Part shown: positions 17,604 through 26,722 of the stretch, piece after piece | Layout of the letters: each line of letters opens with the position of its first letter | How positions within the stretch are numbered: the first letter of the stretch is position 1 | Assembly: GCF_900163865.1 (NCBI RefSeq) | Contig: NZ_FUKU01000013.1 | Location: forward strand, 124,001-188,000 | Direction: 5' to 3' | DNA from: Sphingobacterium sp. JB170 | Lineage (GTDB): Bacteria > Bacteroidota > Bacteroidia > Sphingobacteriales > Sphingobacteriaceae | Length of the DNA stretch: 64,000 nucleotides | Translations under genes and position numbers: made by a program | Notes under the pieces: generated by a model | What the model saw: only the letters and a program-made list of their open reading frames with translations | The model's database searches: none | What the model was told of the DNA's origin: nothing

Positions 17604-19733
17604 ATGATGGAAAAGAAACCAATATCTAAAAAAATTCAGGACTTGGCTGTCAATCACGCCAAAAGTGATGGCCGCGCCGCCACGACAGATCAAGGTTTAA
17701 AAATAAGTCATGATTCAAATTCTTTGCGAGCAGGCTCACGGGGCCCCTCCCTATTAGAAGATTTTATTCTTCGTGAAAAAATAACGCATTTCGACCACGA
17801 GCGTATTCCTGAACGCATCGTACACGCCAGAGGAAGCGCAGCTCACGGCTATTTCGAACTATACGAAGACATGAGTAAGTACACCAAGGCGGGAATATTG
17901 ACAGATACCGCTCGCACCACCCCCGTTTTCGTCCGCTTCTCCACGGTAGCTGGCAGCAGGGGCTCTGGTGACCTGGCGCGGGATATACGCGGATTCGCCG
18001 TCAAATTTTACACTGAAGAAGGTATTTTCGATTTAGTGGGTAATAATACGCCTGTATTTTTCATACAAGATGCCATGAGTTTTCCGGACCTCGTACATTC
18101 GGTAAAACCAGAACCCAACAATGAAATCCCACAAGCAGCGTCTGCCCACGACACATTTTACGATTTCATTTCCCTAGCCACCGAATGTCTCCACAACCAT
18201 ATGTGGGCAATGAGTGATCGCGGGATTCCACGAAGCTTACGCATGATGGAAGGTTTCGGAATTCATACATTCCGCTTAATTAATTCCAAAGGGAAAGTAC
18301 ATTTTGCACGCTTTCATTGGAAACCCCAACTAGGTGTTCATTCGGTAACTTGGGACGAAGCTGTTAAAATAAATGGAGCGGATCCTGACTTCCACCGTCG
18401 AGATTTGTGGGATTCGATTGAGAAAGGACAGTATCCCTCTTGGGAACTTGGCCTTCAACTTATTCCTGAAGCGGACGAACATAAATTTGATTTTGACCTT
18501 CTAGATGCGACAAAACTCATCCCCGAAGAACTTGTCCCAGTCAAACGCATAGGAAAAATGACCCTTAACAGAAACCCTGAGAACTTCTTTGCCGAAACCG
18601 AACAAGTTGCCTTCCACCCTGGGCATCTAGTTCCAGGTATCGATTTCACAAACGATCCTTTACTGCAAGGCAGGCTATTTTCTTATACCGACACGCAGCT
18701 ATCACGCCTAGGAACACCAAATTTTCATGAGCTGCCGATTAATAGACCGCTAAGCCCTGTTGAAAACAACCAACGTGACGCCCAGATGCGGATGACCATC
18801 AACAAAGGGCGCTCGAGTTATTTTCCGAACACTTTGGGTGGCGGATGCCCCTACTTATCCAAAATTGCTGAAGGAGGCTTCGATAGTCACGCAGAGCGCC
18901 TTGAGGGCACTAAAATAAGGGAACGGTCCGAAAGCTTCAGCGATCATTTTTCCCAACCAGCAATGTTCTTTCGCAGCTTGAAACCATGGGAGCAGCAGCA
19001 CATGATCGACGCATATACATTTGAGCTCGGGAAATGCATCACAGAAGCGATAAAACTTCGGATGCTGTGGCTGATGAATCAGATGAGTGGTGAGCTGGCA
19101 CAACAAGTTGCAGAAGGACTTGGACTGGCCATACCGACGGACATTGACGAACCAATAAACCGTAACGTGGGAGCGGACGCAGATCCGAAGAGCCAACAGC
19201 CTGGTCCGGCCAAAAACTATCTCGATAAATCGTTCGCGCTTAGTCAAACATTTCTTAAGAGCGAAACTATTGCCACCCGCCAAATCGCTGTTTTGCTCGC
19301 CGATGGCTTCAGCCAAAAAGATTTAATGAAAAAGAAAGAAGCATGGGAAGCGGAGCATGCTTTCGTAAAATTAATTGCGCCACATGGTGGCTCGGTCCGC
19401 TCGTATACCGGTCAGGAGCACCCCGTTACCGCTTCTATAGTGACGACCGAAAGTGTGCTGTTTGACGCTCTTTATATTCCTGGGGGTGAACAGAGCATTG
19501 CCGCCCTAAAGGATCAAGGAAAAGTGTTTAAGTTCATTAACGAAATGATTAAGCACTGCAAGACAATCGCTTTTGATGGGGACGCCACGATGTTGCACGA
19601 AATGTCTGCCGCCAAGCAGTTTCCTGCAGACAAAGCCATATTTATTAACGCGTCTGCGGCGGACATTGCTCGGTCCATTGCGCACCATAGAAACTGGAAA
19701 CGAGAACCGCTAACATCGCAGATCGCTGTCTAA
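17604..19733 (+). CDS. katE: Large-subunit monofunctional catalase (HPII type)
   Basis: About 709 residues from [10 protein letters not shown], the usual length of large-subunit catalases. It breaks hydrogen peroxide into water and oxygen in the cytoplasm. Seen: [20 protein letters not shown] (active-site His), [13 protein letters not shown] (active-site Asn), and [14 protein letters not shown] with the haem-ligand Tyr. The last 150 residues (about 560-709, [32 protein letters not shown]) form the DJ-1/GATase-like C-terminal domain typical of HPII. The added upstream residues in the longer frame are unlikely to be translated. Confidence 0.96.
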   Translation: MMEKKPISKKIQDLAVNHAKSDGRAATTDQGLKISHDSNSLRAGSRGPSLLEDFILREKITHFDHERIPERIVHARGSAAHGYFELYEDMSKYTKAGILTDTARTTPVFVRFSTVAGSRGSGDLARDIRGFAVKFYTEEGIFDLVGNNTPVFFIQDAMSFPDLVHSVKPEPNNEIPQAASAHDTFYDFISLATECLHNHMWAMSDRGIPRSLRMMEGFGIHTFRLINSKGKVHFARFHWKPQLGVHSVTWDEAVKINGADPDFHRRDLWDSIEKGQYPSWELGLQLIPEADEHKFDFDLLDATKLIPEELVPVKRIGKMTLNRNPENFFAETEQVAFHPGHLVPGIDFTNDPLLQGRLFSYTDTQLSRLGTPNFHELPINRPLSPVENNQRDAQMRMTINKGRSSYFPNTLGGGCPYLSKIAEGGFDSHAERLEGTKIRERSESFSDHFSQPAMFFRSLKPWEQQHMIDAYTFELGKCITEAIKLRMLWLMNQMSGELAQQVAEGLGLAIPTDIDEPINRNVGADADPKSQQPGPAKNYLDKSFALSQTFLKSETIATRQIAVLLADGFSQKDLMKKKEAWEAEHAFVKLIAPHGGSVRSYTGQEHPVTASIVTTESVLFDALYIPGGEQSIAALKDQGKVFKFINEMIKHCKTIAFDGDATMLHEMSAAKQFPADKAIFINASAADIARSIAHHRNWKREPLTSQIAV

Positions 19734-20175
19734 CCAATGAGATAGTGCGCGTGCGCGTCATAACGGACGCTCGATACGAAAACACATCCTCCATAAACGC
19801 CGCTGGGCGGACCACGTTCATGGAGGATGTTCCTATATCTGCTTAACCCAATCCACCATCCGCTAACTCTTGGTTGAGCACTTTACAACCAGTGTACGAC
19901 TGGGCAAATAGAGTTACTACAAATAAGACAATAAAGACCACCGAACGGCTGTTTCGATAGATCCACGAGTATTTATTTCTTCCTCATTCATAACGTTGGT
20001 ATAGCTAATGAGCTTATCGAACAACATGTCCTTAGCTACGATCGTCGATCATACTCATTCCTAAAATCAACCAACTCTTGAGCAGAACTAACTTTCTCCC
20101 TGCCGTTAAAAAATAACTTTTTATAAAACCTTTCTTTCTGTACATCGTTCATTAAGTATACAAGAAAGACAAGTT
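19734..20175. other. Intergenic region between katE and DUF892 gene
   Basis: About 440 bases. It holds a hairpin at 19784-19830 and must contain the promoter of the DUF892 gene. No small gene is supported. Confidence 0.4.
19784..19830 (+). terminator. Hairpin downstream of katE
   Basis: ACATCCTCCAT (19784-19794) and ATGGAGGATGT (19820-19830) are exact complements with a 25-base loop that can pair further (CGCC/GGCG). It lies 50 bases past the catalase stop. There is no T run, so termination is less sure. Confidence 0.5.
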
Positions 20176-20694
20176 ATGGCTACTAATAAACAAACACAAC
20201 AAGACATGCCGAACGCGCATTTACATGAATTATTCATTGACGAATTACGAGATGTCTTAGGCGCCGAGAGACAGTTACTTAAAGGTTTAAAAAAACTATC
20301 TTCTAGCGCCAAAAGTGAGAAGTTGAAAAATGCTTTTCAAGCACATTATGGTCAGACCGAGAGTCACATTGACCGCCTAAAACAAGCTTTCGAGTCGTTG
20401 GGGCTTGCAGCGCGAGGTAAGAAATGTAAGGCGATGGAAGGACTGCTAAAAGAAGCGGAGGAAATCATAGAAAGTTTCGAGAGTGATCCGGCAGCAGATG
20501 CCGCGTTAATTGCTGCAGCTCAAAAGGTCGAACACTACGAAATTGCGAGCTATGGCTGTTTAGTGACCTATGCGAAACTAATGGAGCATACCCAAGCAGA
20601 GGAGCTACTTTCTGCAACCTTAGCGGAAGAAAAAGAAACCGATGTTCTGTTGACACAAATAGCGATGAAAGAATCAAATGTTAACGGGGCATAA
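20176..20694 (+). CDS. DUF892 (YciE/YciF) ferritin-like stress protein
   Basis: 172 residues. All-helical sequence with the DUF892 opening HLHELFIDELRDVLGAERQL. Repeated Glu/His positions suit a di-iron four-helix bundle (HYGQTESHIDRLK, VEHYEIASYGCLVTYAKL, LAEEKETDVLLTQI). Relatives are induced by osmotic and general stress. Its place after a catalase agrees with that, but its exact role is unknown. Confidence 0.9.
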   Translation: MATNKQTQQDMPNAHLHELFIDELRDVLGAERQLLKGLKKLSSSAKSEKLKNAFQAHYGQTESHIDRLKQAFESLGLAARGKKCKAMEGLLKEAEEIIESFESDPAADAALIAAAQKVEHYEIASYGCLVTYAKLMEHTQAEELLSATLAEEKETDVLLTQIAMKESNVNGA

Positions 20695-20897
20695 CGTAAA
20701 TATTTATTTCTTGCTGCCTTTGTAAAGGACAAGGGTTTGAAGCACACCGATATGACAGTATACCGGTAGCACATAAAACGAAACGTCCACATGTTAGCAC
20801 GCAAGATTTTAAATCTTCAGCTCGCAATACAGAACCATAAAGGGACTTACGCGAGCTGAAGTATTTTCTAGCTTTCTTTACCCCTAAACCTTCATCA

Positions 20898-21590
20898 ATG
20901 GAAATCGAGTGGCATAGAATATTTTTTAACGATCATCCCTACAGCTTCTTCCTCGAGATACTCATCAGGACACCGCTGATGTTTTTAGCAGTCGTATTAG
21001 TATTGCGCTTATCAGGAAAACGGGGAGTGCAGCAGTTATCGATCTTTGAAATGGTCATGATTATCACCCTGGGATCGTCTGCAGGAGACGCCATGTTTTA
21101 CGAGGACGTGGGTGTGGCGCATGCTTTGGCTGTGTTAACTATTGTCGTTATACTCTATCGCGTAATCGTTATCGCAGTCGCGCGAAGTGAAAAGGTGGAA
21201 GATGCCCTAGAAGGTGAGCCTATATATTTGTTGCGGGAGGGAAAAATGTGTTTAAATGAAATAGGAGGTGATTATTTGGGTGCAGATGAGTTTTTCGGCG
21301 TACTTCGAACGCAACACATTGAACATTTAGGTCAACTCCGTTACGTTATTCTAGAAGATACTGGCGAATTGAGTGTCTATTTTTATTCCGAGTCCGAAGT
21401 TAAACCGGGGCTTCCGATATTACCCGATGATTTTAATAAAAAAAAGAAGGAGATTGAAATTGCTGGTCTTTACGCGTGCGCGCATTGTGGCAATGTCGAA
21501 CATTTATATGCAGGAATTAGCGAAATAGCATGCCGCGCATGCAAGAAAACCGAGTGGGTATTAACGATCGATCGGGTGCGAATTACCTGA
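20898..21590 (+). CDS. YetF/DUF421 membrane protein with C-terminal zinc-ribbon-like tail
   Basis: 230 residues. Hydrophobic segments near 17-38 (FFLEILIRTPLMFLAVVLVL), 48-66 and 73-94 give about three membrane helices. The cytoplasmic YetF C-terminal domain follows (GEPIYLLREGKM, GADEFFGVLRTQ, YVILEDTGELSVYF). The tail has CAHC and CRAC about 18 residues apart, a possible zinc ribbon. Relatives occur widely in Bacteroidota and Bacillota, with no settled function. Confidence 0.88.
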   Translation: MEIEWHRIFFNDHPYSFFLEILIRTPLMFLAVVLVLRLSGKRGVQQLSIFEMVMIITLGSSAGDAMFYEDVGVAHALAVLTIVVILYRVIVIAVARSEKVEDALEGEPIYLLREGKMCLNEIGGDYLGADEFFGVLRTQHIEHLGQLRYVILEDTGELSVYFYSESEVKPGLPILPDDFNKKKKEIEIAGLYACAHCGNVEHLYAGISEIACRACKKTEWVLTIDRVRIT

Positions 21591-21683
21591 GCAAGGCAAA
21601 ACAAGTAGATAATAGAAGACGCTAGGCTAGCATCAGCACCACAACAGAAATTCGAAAAACATAACGAAATTTATAGAACATTG

Positions 21684-21757
21684 TGGGCCATGATGAGCTC
21701 GAACCATCACCATAAGATTTACGAGCCGTCTATTTTGCCTCAGAGCAGAAAGCACCC
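21684..21757 (-). pseudogene. Decayed tRNA (tRNA-Met-like)
   Basis: Read on the minus strand this 74-base stretch is tRNA-sized. The T arm is good: GATGG, loop TTCGAGC, TCATC. The 3' acceptor strand ATGGCCC plus A73 and the 5' end GGGTGCT pair at only five of seven positions. The anticodon loop would be CTCGTAA, one change from the CTCATAA loop of tRNA-Met, but its stem (GACGG/ATCTT) no longer pairs and the D stem is poor. It is therefore probably a pseudogene between the convergent DUF421 and hydrolase genes. Confidence 0.5.
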
Positions 21758-21785
21758 ACGGCATCTTTTTAGTGTGCTGATACGC

Positions 21786-22640
21786 TCACTCGCGAACCTC
21801 CGGAAATAGAATCTCAGCCTGTGTGCCGGAATTCATGGAAACCGATTCCGAACTGCGTGTTATCCCTGATGTATAAACAACTTCCTCGGTATGGAAAAGC
21901 GCGGTCTCCTTATACCGCGTCGCTACAGATAACCGGAATCCATCACAATGGGCGGCGAAAGTGCGTTCTACAATTTCCACTGTATTATTTTCCCCTGATA
22001 GATGCGTTAAGATAAGATGTCTAAGTTTTACCGAACGACACTCAAGAAATACCTTTAAAGCTGCTTTGTTGGATATATGCCCAAGGCCCCCGGAAATGCG
22101 ACTTTTCAAATAGTAAGAATAACGTCCATTCATCAGCAGGTCTTCATCATAATTGGACTCTAACATCAATATGTCCGCATCGGCAATAGCCTGTTTTACA
22201 TTTTCACAGACACAGCCTAGGTCCGTTAATACCGCAATGTTTATCCCGCCGGAACTGACCATAAAGCTACACGGTTCGTGCGCATCGTGCGTCTTAGGAA
22301 TTCCTTGAATACGAAGGCTCCCCACTTCTACAAGCTGATCGGGCGTAATGATATTCACCAAATGTTCCGGTAAATGAAGCCGCGTTCCGCGATAGGATCC
22401 TGCGGTTATATAAATCGGTATTTGGAAACGTTTACAAAACACGGAGAGTCCCCTAATATGATCCGTATGCTCATGGGTGATAAATATTGCTTTTATGGAA
22501 CACGGATCGATACCCAAATTACCCATACGGAGCAACACATGTTTCGTATTGATTCCTATATCGACTAGAACAGCGTCATCCCCATTACTGATATAATAAC
22601 AATTACCGTTACTCCCCGAAGCGATCGCTGCGTATTTCAT
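21786..22640 (-). CDS. Metallo-beta-lactamase-fold hydrolase (YycJ/WalJ-like)
   Basis: 284 residues. Begins MKYAAIASGSNGNCYYI as in YycJ-like proteins. The metal motif HEHTDH is at about 57-62, a further Asp lies in TDLG and a His in LTHLSGENNT. Expected to be a cytoplasmic phosphodiesterase or nuclease-like enzyme with two metal ions; WalJ relatives have been linked to DNA metabolism. It starts one base after the serine dehydratase stop, so the two are co-transcribed, with no obvious shared pathway. Confidence 0.88.
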   Translation of the reverse strand: MKYAAIASGSNGNCYYISNGDDAVLVDIGINTKHVLLRMGNLGIDPCSIKAIFITHEHTDHIRGLSVFCKRFQIPIYITAGSYRGTRLHLPEHLVNIITPDQLVEVGSLRIQGIPKTHDAHEPCSFMVSSGGINIAVLTDLGCVCENVKQAIADADILMLESNYDEDLLMNGRYSYYLKSRISGGLGHISNKAALKVFLECRSVKLRHLILTHLSGENNTVEIVERTFAAHCDGFRLSVATRYKETALFHTEEVVYTSGITRSSESVSMNSGTQAEILFPEVRE

Positions 22641-22641
22641 A

Positions 22642-24069
22642 TTAACATTCAGGTAAACTTAGCGGCACCTTGATCGCTAGCCCGCCGTCCGCCGTTTCTT
22701 TATATTTTACATTCATATCTTGCGCCGTCTCCCACATCGTGCTCACCACGGCGTCTAAACTCACTCGCGCTTTGTCTGGGTTGGATCCCAACGCCAGTTG
22801 TGCCGCTGTGATAGCCTTTACAGCGCCCATCGTGTTACGCTCGATACAGGGCACTTGCACGAGGCCACCAATTGGGTCGCAAGTCAGTCCTAAGTGATGC
22901 TCCATCGCTATTTCTGCCGCCATCAATGCTTGCCGCTGCGAGCCTCCCAAGCATTCCGTTAACGCCGCCGCGGCCATCGCCGAGGACACGCCTATTTCAG
23001 CCTGACAGCCGCCCATGGCCGCCGATATAGTGGCTCCTTTTTTGAAGATCGACCCGATCTCCGAGGCGGCCGTGATAAACTGAATGATTTTTTCCTCCTG
23101 GTAGGCATTATGAAAAGTAATATAGTACTGCAAAACAGCGGGAATAACTCCCGAAGCACCGTTCGTTGGCGCAGTCACCACCCGGCCAAAGGAAGCATTT
23201 TCCTCGTTCACCGAGAGCGCAAAGCAACTCACCCAGTCCAATATATAATTAAAATCGTTCCCGCCTGCGCGGATAGCCTCCAGCCAAGAGTCGAAATCAT
23301 GGTAGCTGCGTCCCTTTAAAAGGCGATTGTTGATCTTGCTTGCGCGGCGCTCCACATTCAATCCCCCCGGAAGCACTCCTGGCGTATGGCAACCTTTATA
23401 AATACACTCGCACAGGACCTTAAAAATCTCCATAATGCCAGCCTTGGTCTGCTCCTCTTTACGCCACACGAGCTCATTTTCCAAGACCAATTCCGAAATT
23501 TTCAATCCCGTGCGCATGCACCAAACCATAAGCTCTTGGGCAGTATCCACCGGAAATGGCAAATCGACCTCGCTGAGCACACTTTCAGTATCATTCTCCT
23601 GGACCACAAACCCACCGCCAATCGAGAAATAGGTTTCCGACACCGCCGTCCCATCAGCTAAGAAAGCTTGTAGGCTCATCCCATTTGGATGAAAAGGCAG
23701 GCTCTGCTGATATAAAAACATGAGATCTTGGCTATACGAAAAATCAATCTTGTAGTTGCCGCTAAGCATCAACTGCCCGCTATCTTTAATATGCTGCACC
23801 CGAGGTGTTACTTGATCCACATCAAAGGTAACCGGATCGCATCCGCTCAATCCAAGCAGCACCGCTATATCTGTCCCATGTCCCACGCCCGTCTTGGCAA
23901 GCGATCCGTACAACAGAATATTTACGCCCGTTACTTTATCGAGTACGTTTCTCGTGCGGAGTGACTCAACAAACCGCTGGGCAGCACGCCAGGGCCCCAA
24001 GGTATGCGAACTTGAAGGTCCGATACCTATCTTAAACATGTCAAAAACAGAGATTTGTTCCTTTACCAT
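22642..24069 (-). CDS. sdaA: L-serine ammonia-lyase, single-chain iron-sulfur type
   Basis: 475 residues. Converts L-serine to pyruvate and ammonia with a [4Fe-4S] cluster. Seen: the small-domain motif [28 protein letters not shown] (as APTNGASG), [16 protein letters not shown], and the cluster-Cys region [18 protein letters not shown]. The very last residue is Cys, which in the Legionella-type enzyme folds back as the fourth cluster ligand. Length and domain order fit the fused single-chain class. It is probably the first gene of a two-gene transcript. Confidence 0.95.
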   Translation of the reverse strand: MVKEQISVFDMFKIGIGPSSSHTLGPWRAAQRFVESLRTRNVLDKVTGVNILLYGSLAKTGVGHGTDIAVLLGLSGCDPVTFDVDQVTPRVQHIKDSGQLMLSGNYKIDFSYSQDLMFLYQQSLPFHPNGMSLQAFLADGTAVSETYFSIGGGFVVQENDTESVLSEVDLPFPVDTAQELMVWCMRTGLKISELVLENELVWRKEEQTKAGIMEIFKVLCECIYKGCHTPGVLPGGLNVERRASKINNRLLKGRSYHDFDSWLEAIRAGGNDFNYILDWVSCFALSVNEENASFGRVVTAPTNGASGVIPAVLQYYITFHNAYQEEKIIQFITAASEIGSIFKKGATISAAMGGCQAEIGVSSAMAAAALTECLGGSQRQALMAAEIAMEHHLGLTCDPIGGLVQVPCIERNTMGAVKAITAAQLALGSNPDKARVSLDAVVSTMWETAQDMNVKYKETADGGLAIKVPLSLPEC

Positions 24070-24088
24070 ATTGCATTACTGTACACTA

Positions 24089-24096
24089 CAAAAGTA
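24089..24096 (-). promoter_or_regulatory. -7 element of the sdaA promoter
   Basis: CAAAAGTA on the plus strand reads TACTTTTG leftward, matching TAnnTTTG, 20 bases before the sdaA ATG. Confidence 0.5.
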
Positions 24097-24164
24097 TCGT
24101 TTAAACTGCAATATGTAGAATCTTCATCAAAATAATTATAGGTGCCAGCGTTCTACGGACGCAC

Positions 24165-24218
24165 AAAAAAAATAGACCACTATACTTTTCCGAAAACTTC
24201 CGAATGCATAGTGGTCTA
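24165..24218 (-). terminator. Intrinsic terminator of the GH3 gene
   Basis: TAGACCACTAT (24173-24183) pairs exactly with ATAGTGGTCTA (24208-24218). On the minus strand the stem is followed by a run of T (24172-24165), 41 bases after the GH3 stop. Confidence 0.88.
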
Positions 24219-24258
24219 CTCTCCCAGCAGTACTTAGGGAACGCTAAAACTTGCCTTT

Positions 24259-25962
24259 TTAAAAACCGTCGCCGTTTTCGAAACGCTTGTTAATATTCAC
24301 CGGCAGTTTACCTTGGGCGTGAATTTGGCCCAAAACAACCTTAATGGCAGCTTTCTGCATAAAACTATCGTTTTGATAGGCCATAACAATGGCGCTACTG
24401 CGATCAACCGACAGGTCGTCCAATGCGTAGGCATTGGTAAACAATACTGAAATTGTTCTACGTCCAGCAAGCTTGCTGACGAACGCGCGGGTATCCTCGC
24501 CCAAATCAGAAGTACTACGTGGACGGGCACGGTTGTCGTGCACGGCCATAACGATCTGACGATGATCGCGGATTTCCTTCAGCAGATCTTTCAACTCATC
24601 CTCGGATTCTTTTCCGGTAATCACGAACACTTTGTATTCGCTAAGCTGCTTGGAAAGCCCTTTTTCAAAGTCTTGTGCTGCAGGAACGCCTACCGCGACA
24701 ACGGCCGTTTGCTCGCGCTTGTCAAAGGACTTTATTTTTTTATCTGATTTAAGCACCGTGACGGCAGCGTCGGCCAAGCGCTGCACAAGCGATTGCGATG
24801 ATGGACTGTTTAAATCTTTGATTAGCCCCGCCGTGTTTACCGGTCTATAGTTATTTAACCCCAACCAATATTTCGCGGCAAGCACCTTTTTAACGCGCTT
24901 GTCGATATCCGATTGTTTAATTCGTCCGGAAACGACTGCCTTTTCAATTAGCGCAATAGCACGCCCACTGTTCTCTGATACTTCCAGCAAGTCCACACCG
25001 GCCTCGATAGCCATCACATCGGCCTCGCCATTAGGAAAGAATTTCTTCACCCCTTTCATATCCATCGCATCGGTCACCGTAAGGCCACTAAAGCCAAGCT
25101 CCTTTTGAAGTAGGTTGGTGACCACCTTTTTTGAAATTGAGGAAGGAATATTAGGCGTATTATCTAAGGCAGGAATATGCATATGAGCAACCATCACTGC
25201 TGGAGCGCCCTCTTTGATAAGCTCGCGAAAAGGATACATCTCTAGGGTATCTAACCGCTCGCGGGTAAAGTTTAGCTGCGGAAGGTCGTAATGGGAATCC
25301 ACGTCGGTGTCCCCATGACCGGGAAAATGTTTCAACGAAGCGATAATACCCCCGGAAACCATACCGTCCATATAAGCTTTCGCTTTCAGGGTTACGTTAT
25401 ACTTGTCGTCACCAAAAGAACGGAAATTGATAACGGGATTTTTCGGGTTGTTATTAATATCGACAACTGGTGCAAAGTTGAAGTGCATACCCATGCGCAA
25501 AAAATCCTTTGCAACCTGGCGGCCCATGTCATAAATAAGCTGACCGCTTTGAACCGCGCCTAGGGTCATCTGATATGGGAAAGAAACGGTAGAATCTGGA
25601 AGGCGCATACCCAATCCCCACTCTCCATCGAAGGTGATTAGCAGCGGTACTTTTGCTTTTTTTTGGTAGTTGTTAAACATATCCGCATGCCGTACCGGCC
25701 CGCCTTGAAAGACTACCAGTCCTCCAAGCTGCTCCTTTTCGATAACCTTCCCTACCGAGTCGATATAGGCTTGTCCTAAGTTAGTATGCGCACGAACCAG
25801 AAACAATTGCGCAATGCGCTCTTTAGGGGTCAATGCTTTATAAACAGAGTCCACCCAAGCGTGTTGATTGTTAATAAAAGACACGAAATCTAGCTTTCTT
25901 TGCGCTGTAACCGTAGATATAGTCACAAATAATAACGCGACGGACAAGAGTTTTTTAATCAT
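24259..25962 (-). CDS. Glycoside hydrolase family 3, beta-N-acetylhexosaminidase-like
   Basis: 567 residues with a signal peptide (MIKKLLSVALLFVTISTVTA). The GH3 N-domain spans about 40-370, with the NagZ-type loop KHFPGHGDTDVDSHYDLP, whose Asp-His dyad is the acid/base, and the nucleophile region VTDAMDMKGV. The C-terminal 190 residues (about 380-567, AAVTVLKSD, VAVGVPAAQDFEKGL) resemble the GH3 C-domain. It is probably periplasmic and acts on N-acetylglucosamine links in muropeptides or chitin fragments. No serine-beta-lactamase domain is attached, unlike some Bacteroidota relatives. Confidence 0.9.
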   Translation of the reverse strand: MIKKLLSVALLFVTISTVTAQRKLDFVSFINNQHAWVDSVYKALTPKERIAQLFLVRAHTNLGQAYIDSVGKVIEKEQLGGLVVFQGGPVRHADMFNNYQKKAKVPLLITFDGEWGLGMRLPDSTVSFPYQMTLGAVQSGQLIYDMGRQVAKDFLRMGMHFNFAPVVDINNNPKNPVINFRSFGDDKYNVTLKAKAYMDGMVSGGIIASLKHFPGHGDTDVDSHYDLPQLNFTRERLDTLEMYPFRELIKEGAPAVMVAHMHIPALDNTPNIPSSISKKVVTNLLQKELGFSGLTVTDAMDMKGVKKFFPNGEADVMAIEAGVDLLEVSENSGRAIALIEKAVVSGRIKQSDIDKRVKKVLAAKYWLGLNNYRPVNTAGLIKDLNSPSSQSLVQRLADAAVTVLKSDKKIKSFDKREQTAVVAVGVPAAQDFEKGLSKQLSEYKVFVITGKESEDELKDLLKEIRDHRQIVMAVHDNRARPRSTSDLGEDTRAFVSKLAGRRTISVLFTNAYALDDLSVDRSSAIVMAYQNDSFMQKAAIKVVLGQIHAQGKLPVNINKRFENGDGF

Positions 25963-26011
25963 ATTTCAGTTGTATTCTAATATTCGAAGTACGGAAAAAA
26001 AAGACAAACAT

Positions 26012-26019
26012 CAAAATTA
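26012..26019 (-). promoter_or_regulatory. -7-like element for the GH3 gene
   Basis: CAAAATTA on the plus strand reads TAATTTTG leftward and fits TAnnTTTG, 50 bases before the GH3 ATG. Confidence 0.3.
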
Positions 26020-26055
26020 TTGCATGTTTGATACAAAACACGCAAGATGTCGCAC

Positions 26056-26598
26056 CTAAGCCAAGTCGTACTTCCGCTCGAGCAACAGCGCTAAATCCAA
26101 TCCATTAACAACGTCACCATTGGCTTCGCGTTTCCACAACATATCAATGATAAGTAATAGGAACTGTGTTTCCAGCGCCGGGCTCTCATAACCGAGCTCC
26201 GAAAATGCATTCACCAAGATCGGTTGCACCGGTTTCATAAATTGTTCGTGCTGCTGCTTGGAGAAGCTATTATGCCAAAGGCGTTCCTGCAATTTCCAAA
26301 ATAGGGGTTCTTCAGCTACCAATTTACTTGGTAAAAAGATCATGTTGCGCAAAAAATCTTTGGGCTCTTTATACACCATCATCCCGCGATGATGAGAGAG
26401 CACGCGCCGGTAACCGGACTTTATAATATGGGCTAAAAGCGAATCTTTATTACCAAAATGCTTAAATATAAGCGCCTCGGAAACACCCGCTTCAATCGAT
26501 ATTTCTTTTGTCGACGTATCTACATAGCCCTTATTAGCAAATAATGAAAGCGCAACCTTCATTATCTTTTCTTTACGGCTTATCGTCGTTTCCTTCAT
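26056..26598 (-). CDS. TetR/AcrR-family transcriptional regulator
   Basis: 180 residues. The N-terminal HTH covers about 8-55: KIMKVALSLFANKGYVDTST, then EISIEAGVSEALIFKHFGNK, a classic TetR recognition helix. The C-terminal helical domain would bind a ligand that cannot be predicted. It is divergent from the outer-membrane barrel gene at 26723, only 124 bases away, so it probably controls that gene and itself. Confidence 0.92.
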   Translation of the reverse strand: MKETTISRKEKIMKVALSLFANKGYVDTSTKEISIEAGVSEALIFKHFGNKDSLLAHIIKSGYRRVLSHHRGMMVYKEPKDFLRNMIFLPSKLVAEEPLFWKLQERLWHNSFSKQQHEQFMKPVQPILVNAFSELGYESPALETQFLLLIIDMLWKREANGDVVNGLDLALLLERKYDLA

Positions 26599-26618
26599 CT
26601 ATAAAAAACTTATTTGCA

Positions 26619-26626
26619 CAAAGATA
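26619..26626 (-). promoter_or_regulatory. -7 element of the tetR-type gene promoter
   Basis: CAAAGATA on the plus strand reads TATCTTTG leftward, a full TAnnTTTG match 20 bases before the regulator's ATG. The divergent gene carries the same octamer. Confidence 0.5.
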
Positions 26627-26693
26627 CATTTTTCCGCAAAATAACGGCTTTGCAAAATTTCTGTCACAAAGGTGGAAATACCCCACAGCGGCT

Positions 26694-26701
26694 TATCTTT
26701 G
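26694..26701 (+). promoter_or_regulatory. -7 element of the outer-membrane barrel gene promoter
   Basis: TATCTTTG matches TAnnTTTG, 21 bases before the ATG at 26723, and mirrors the element of the divergent regulator. Confidence 0.5.
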
Positions 26702-26722
26702 AATTGAATTAGGGCCTAAGCA

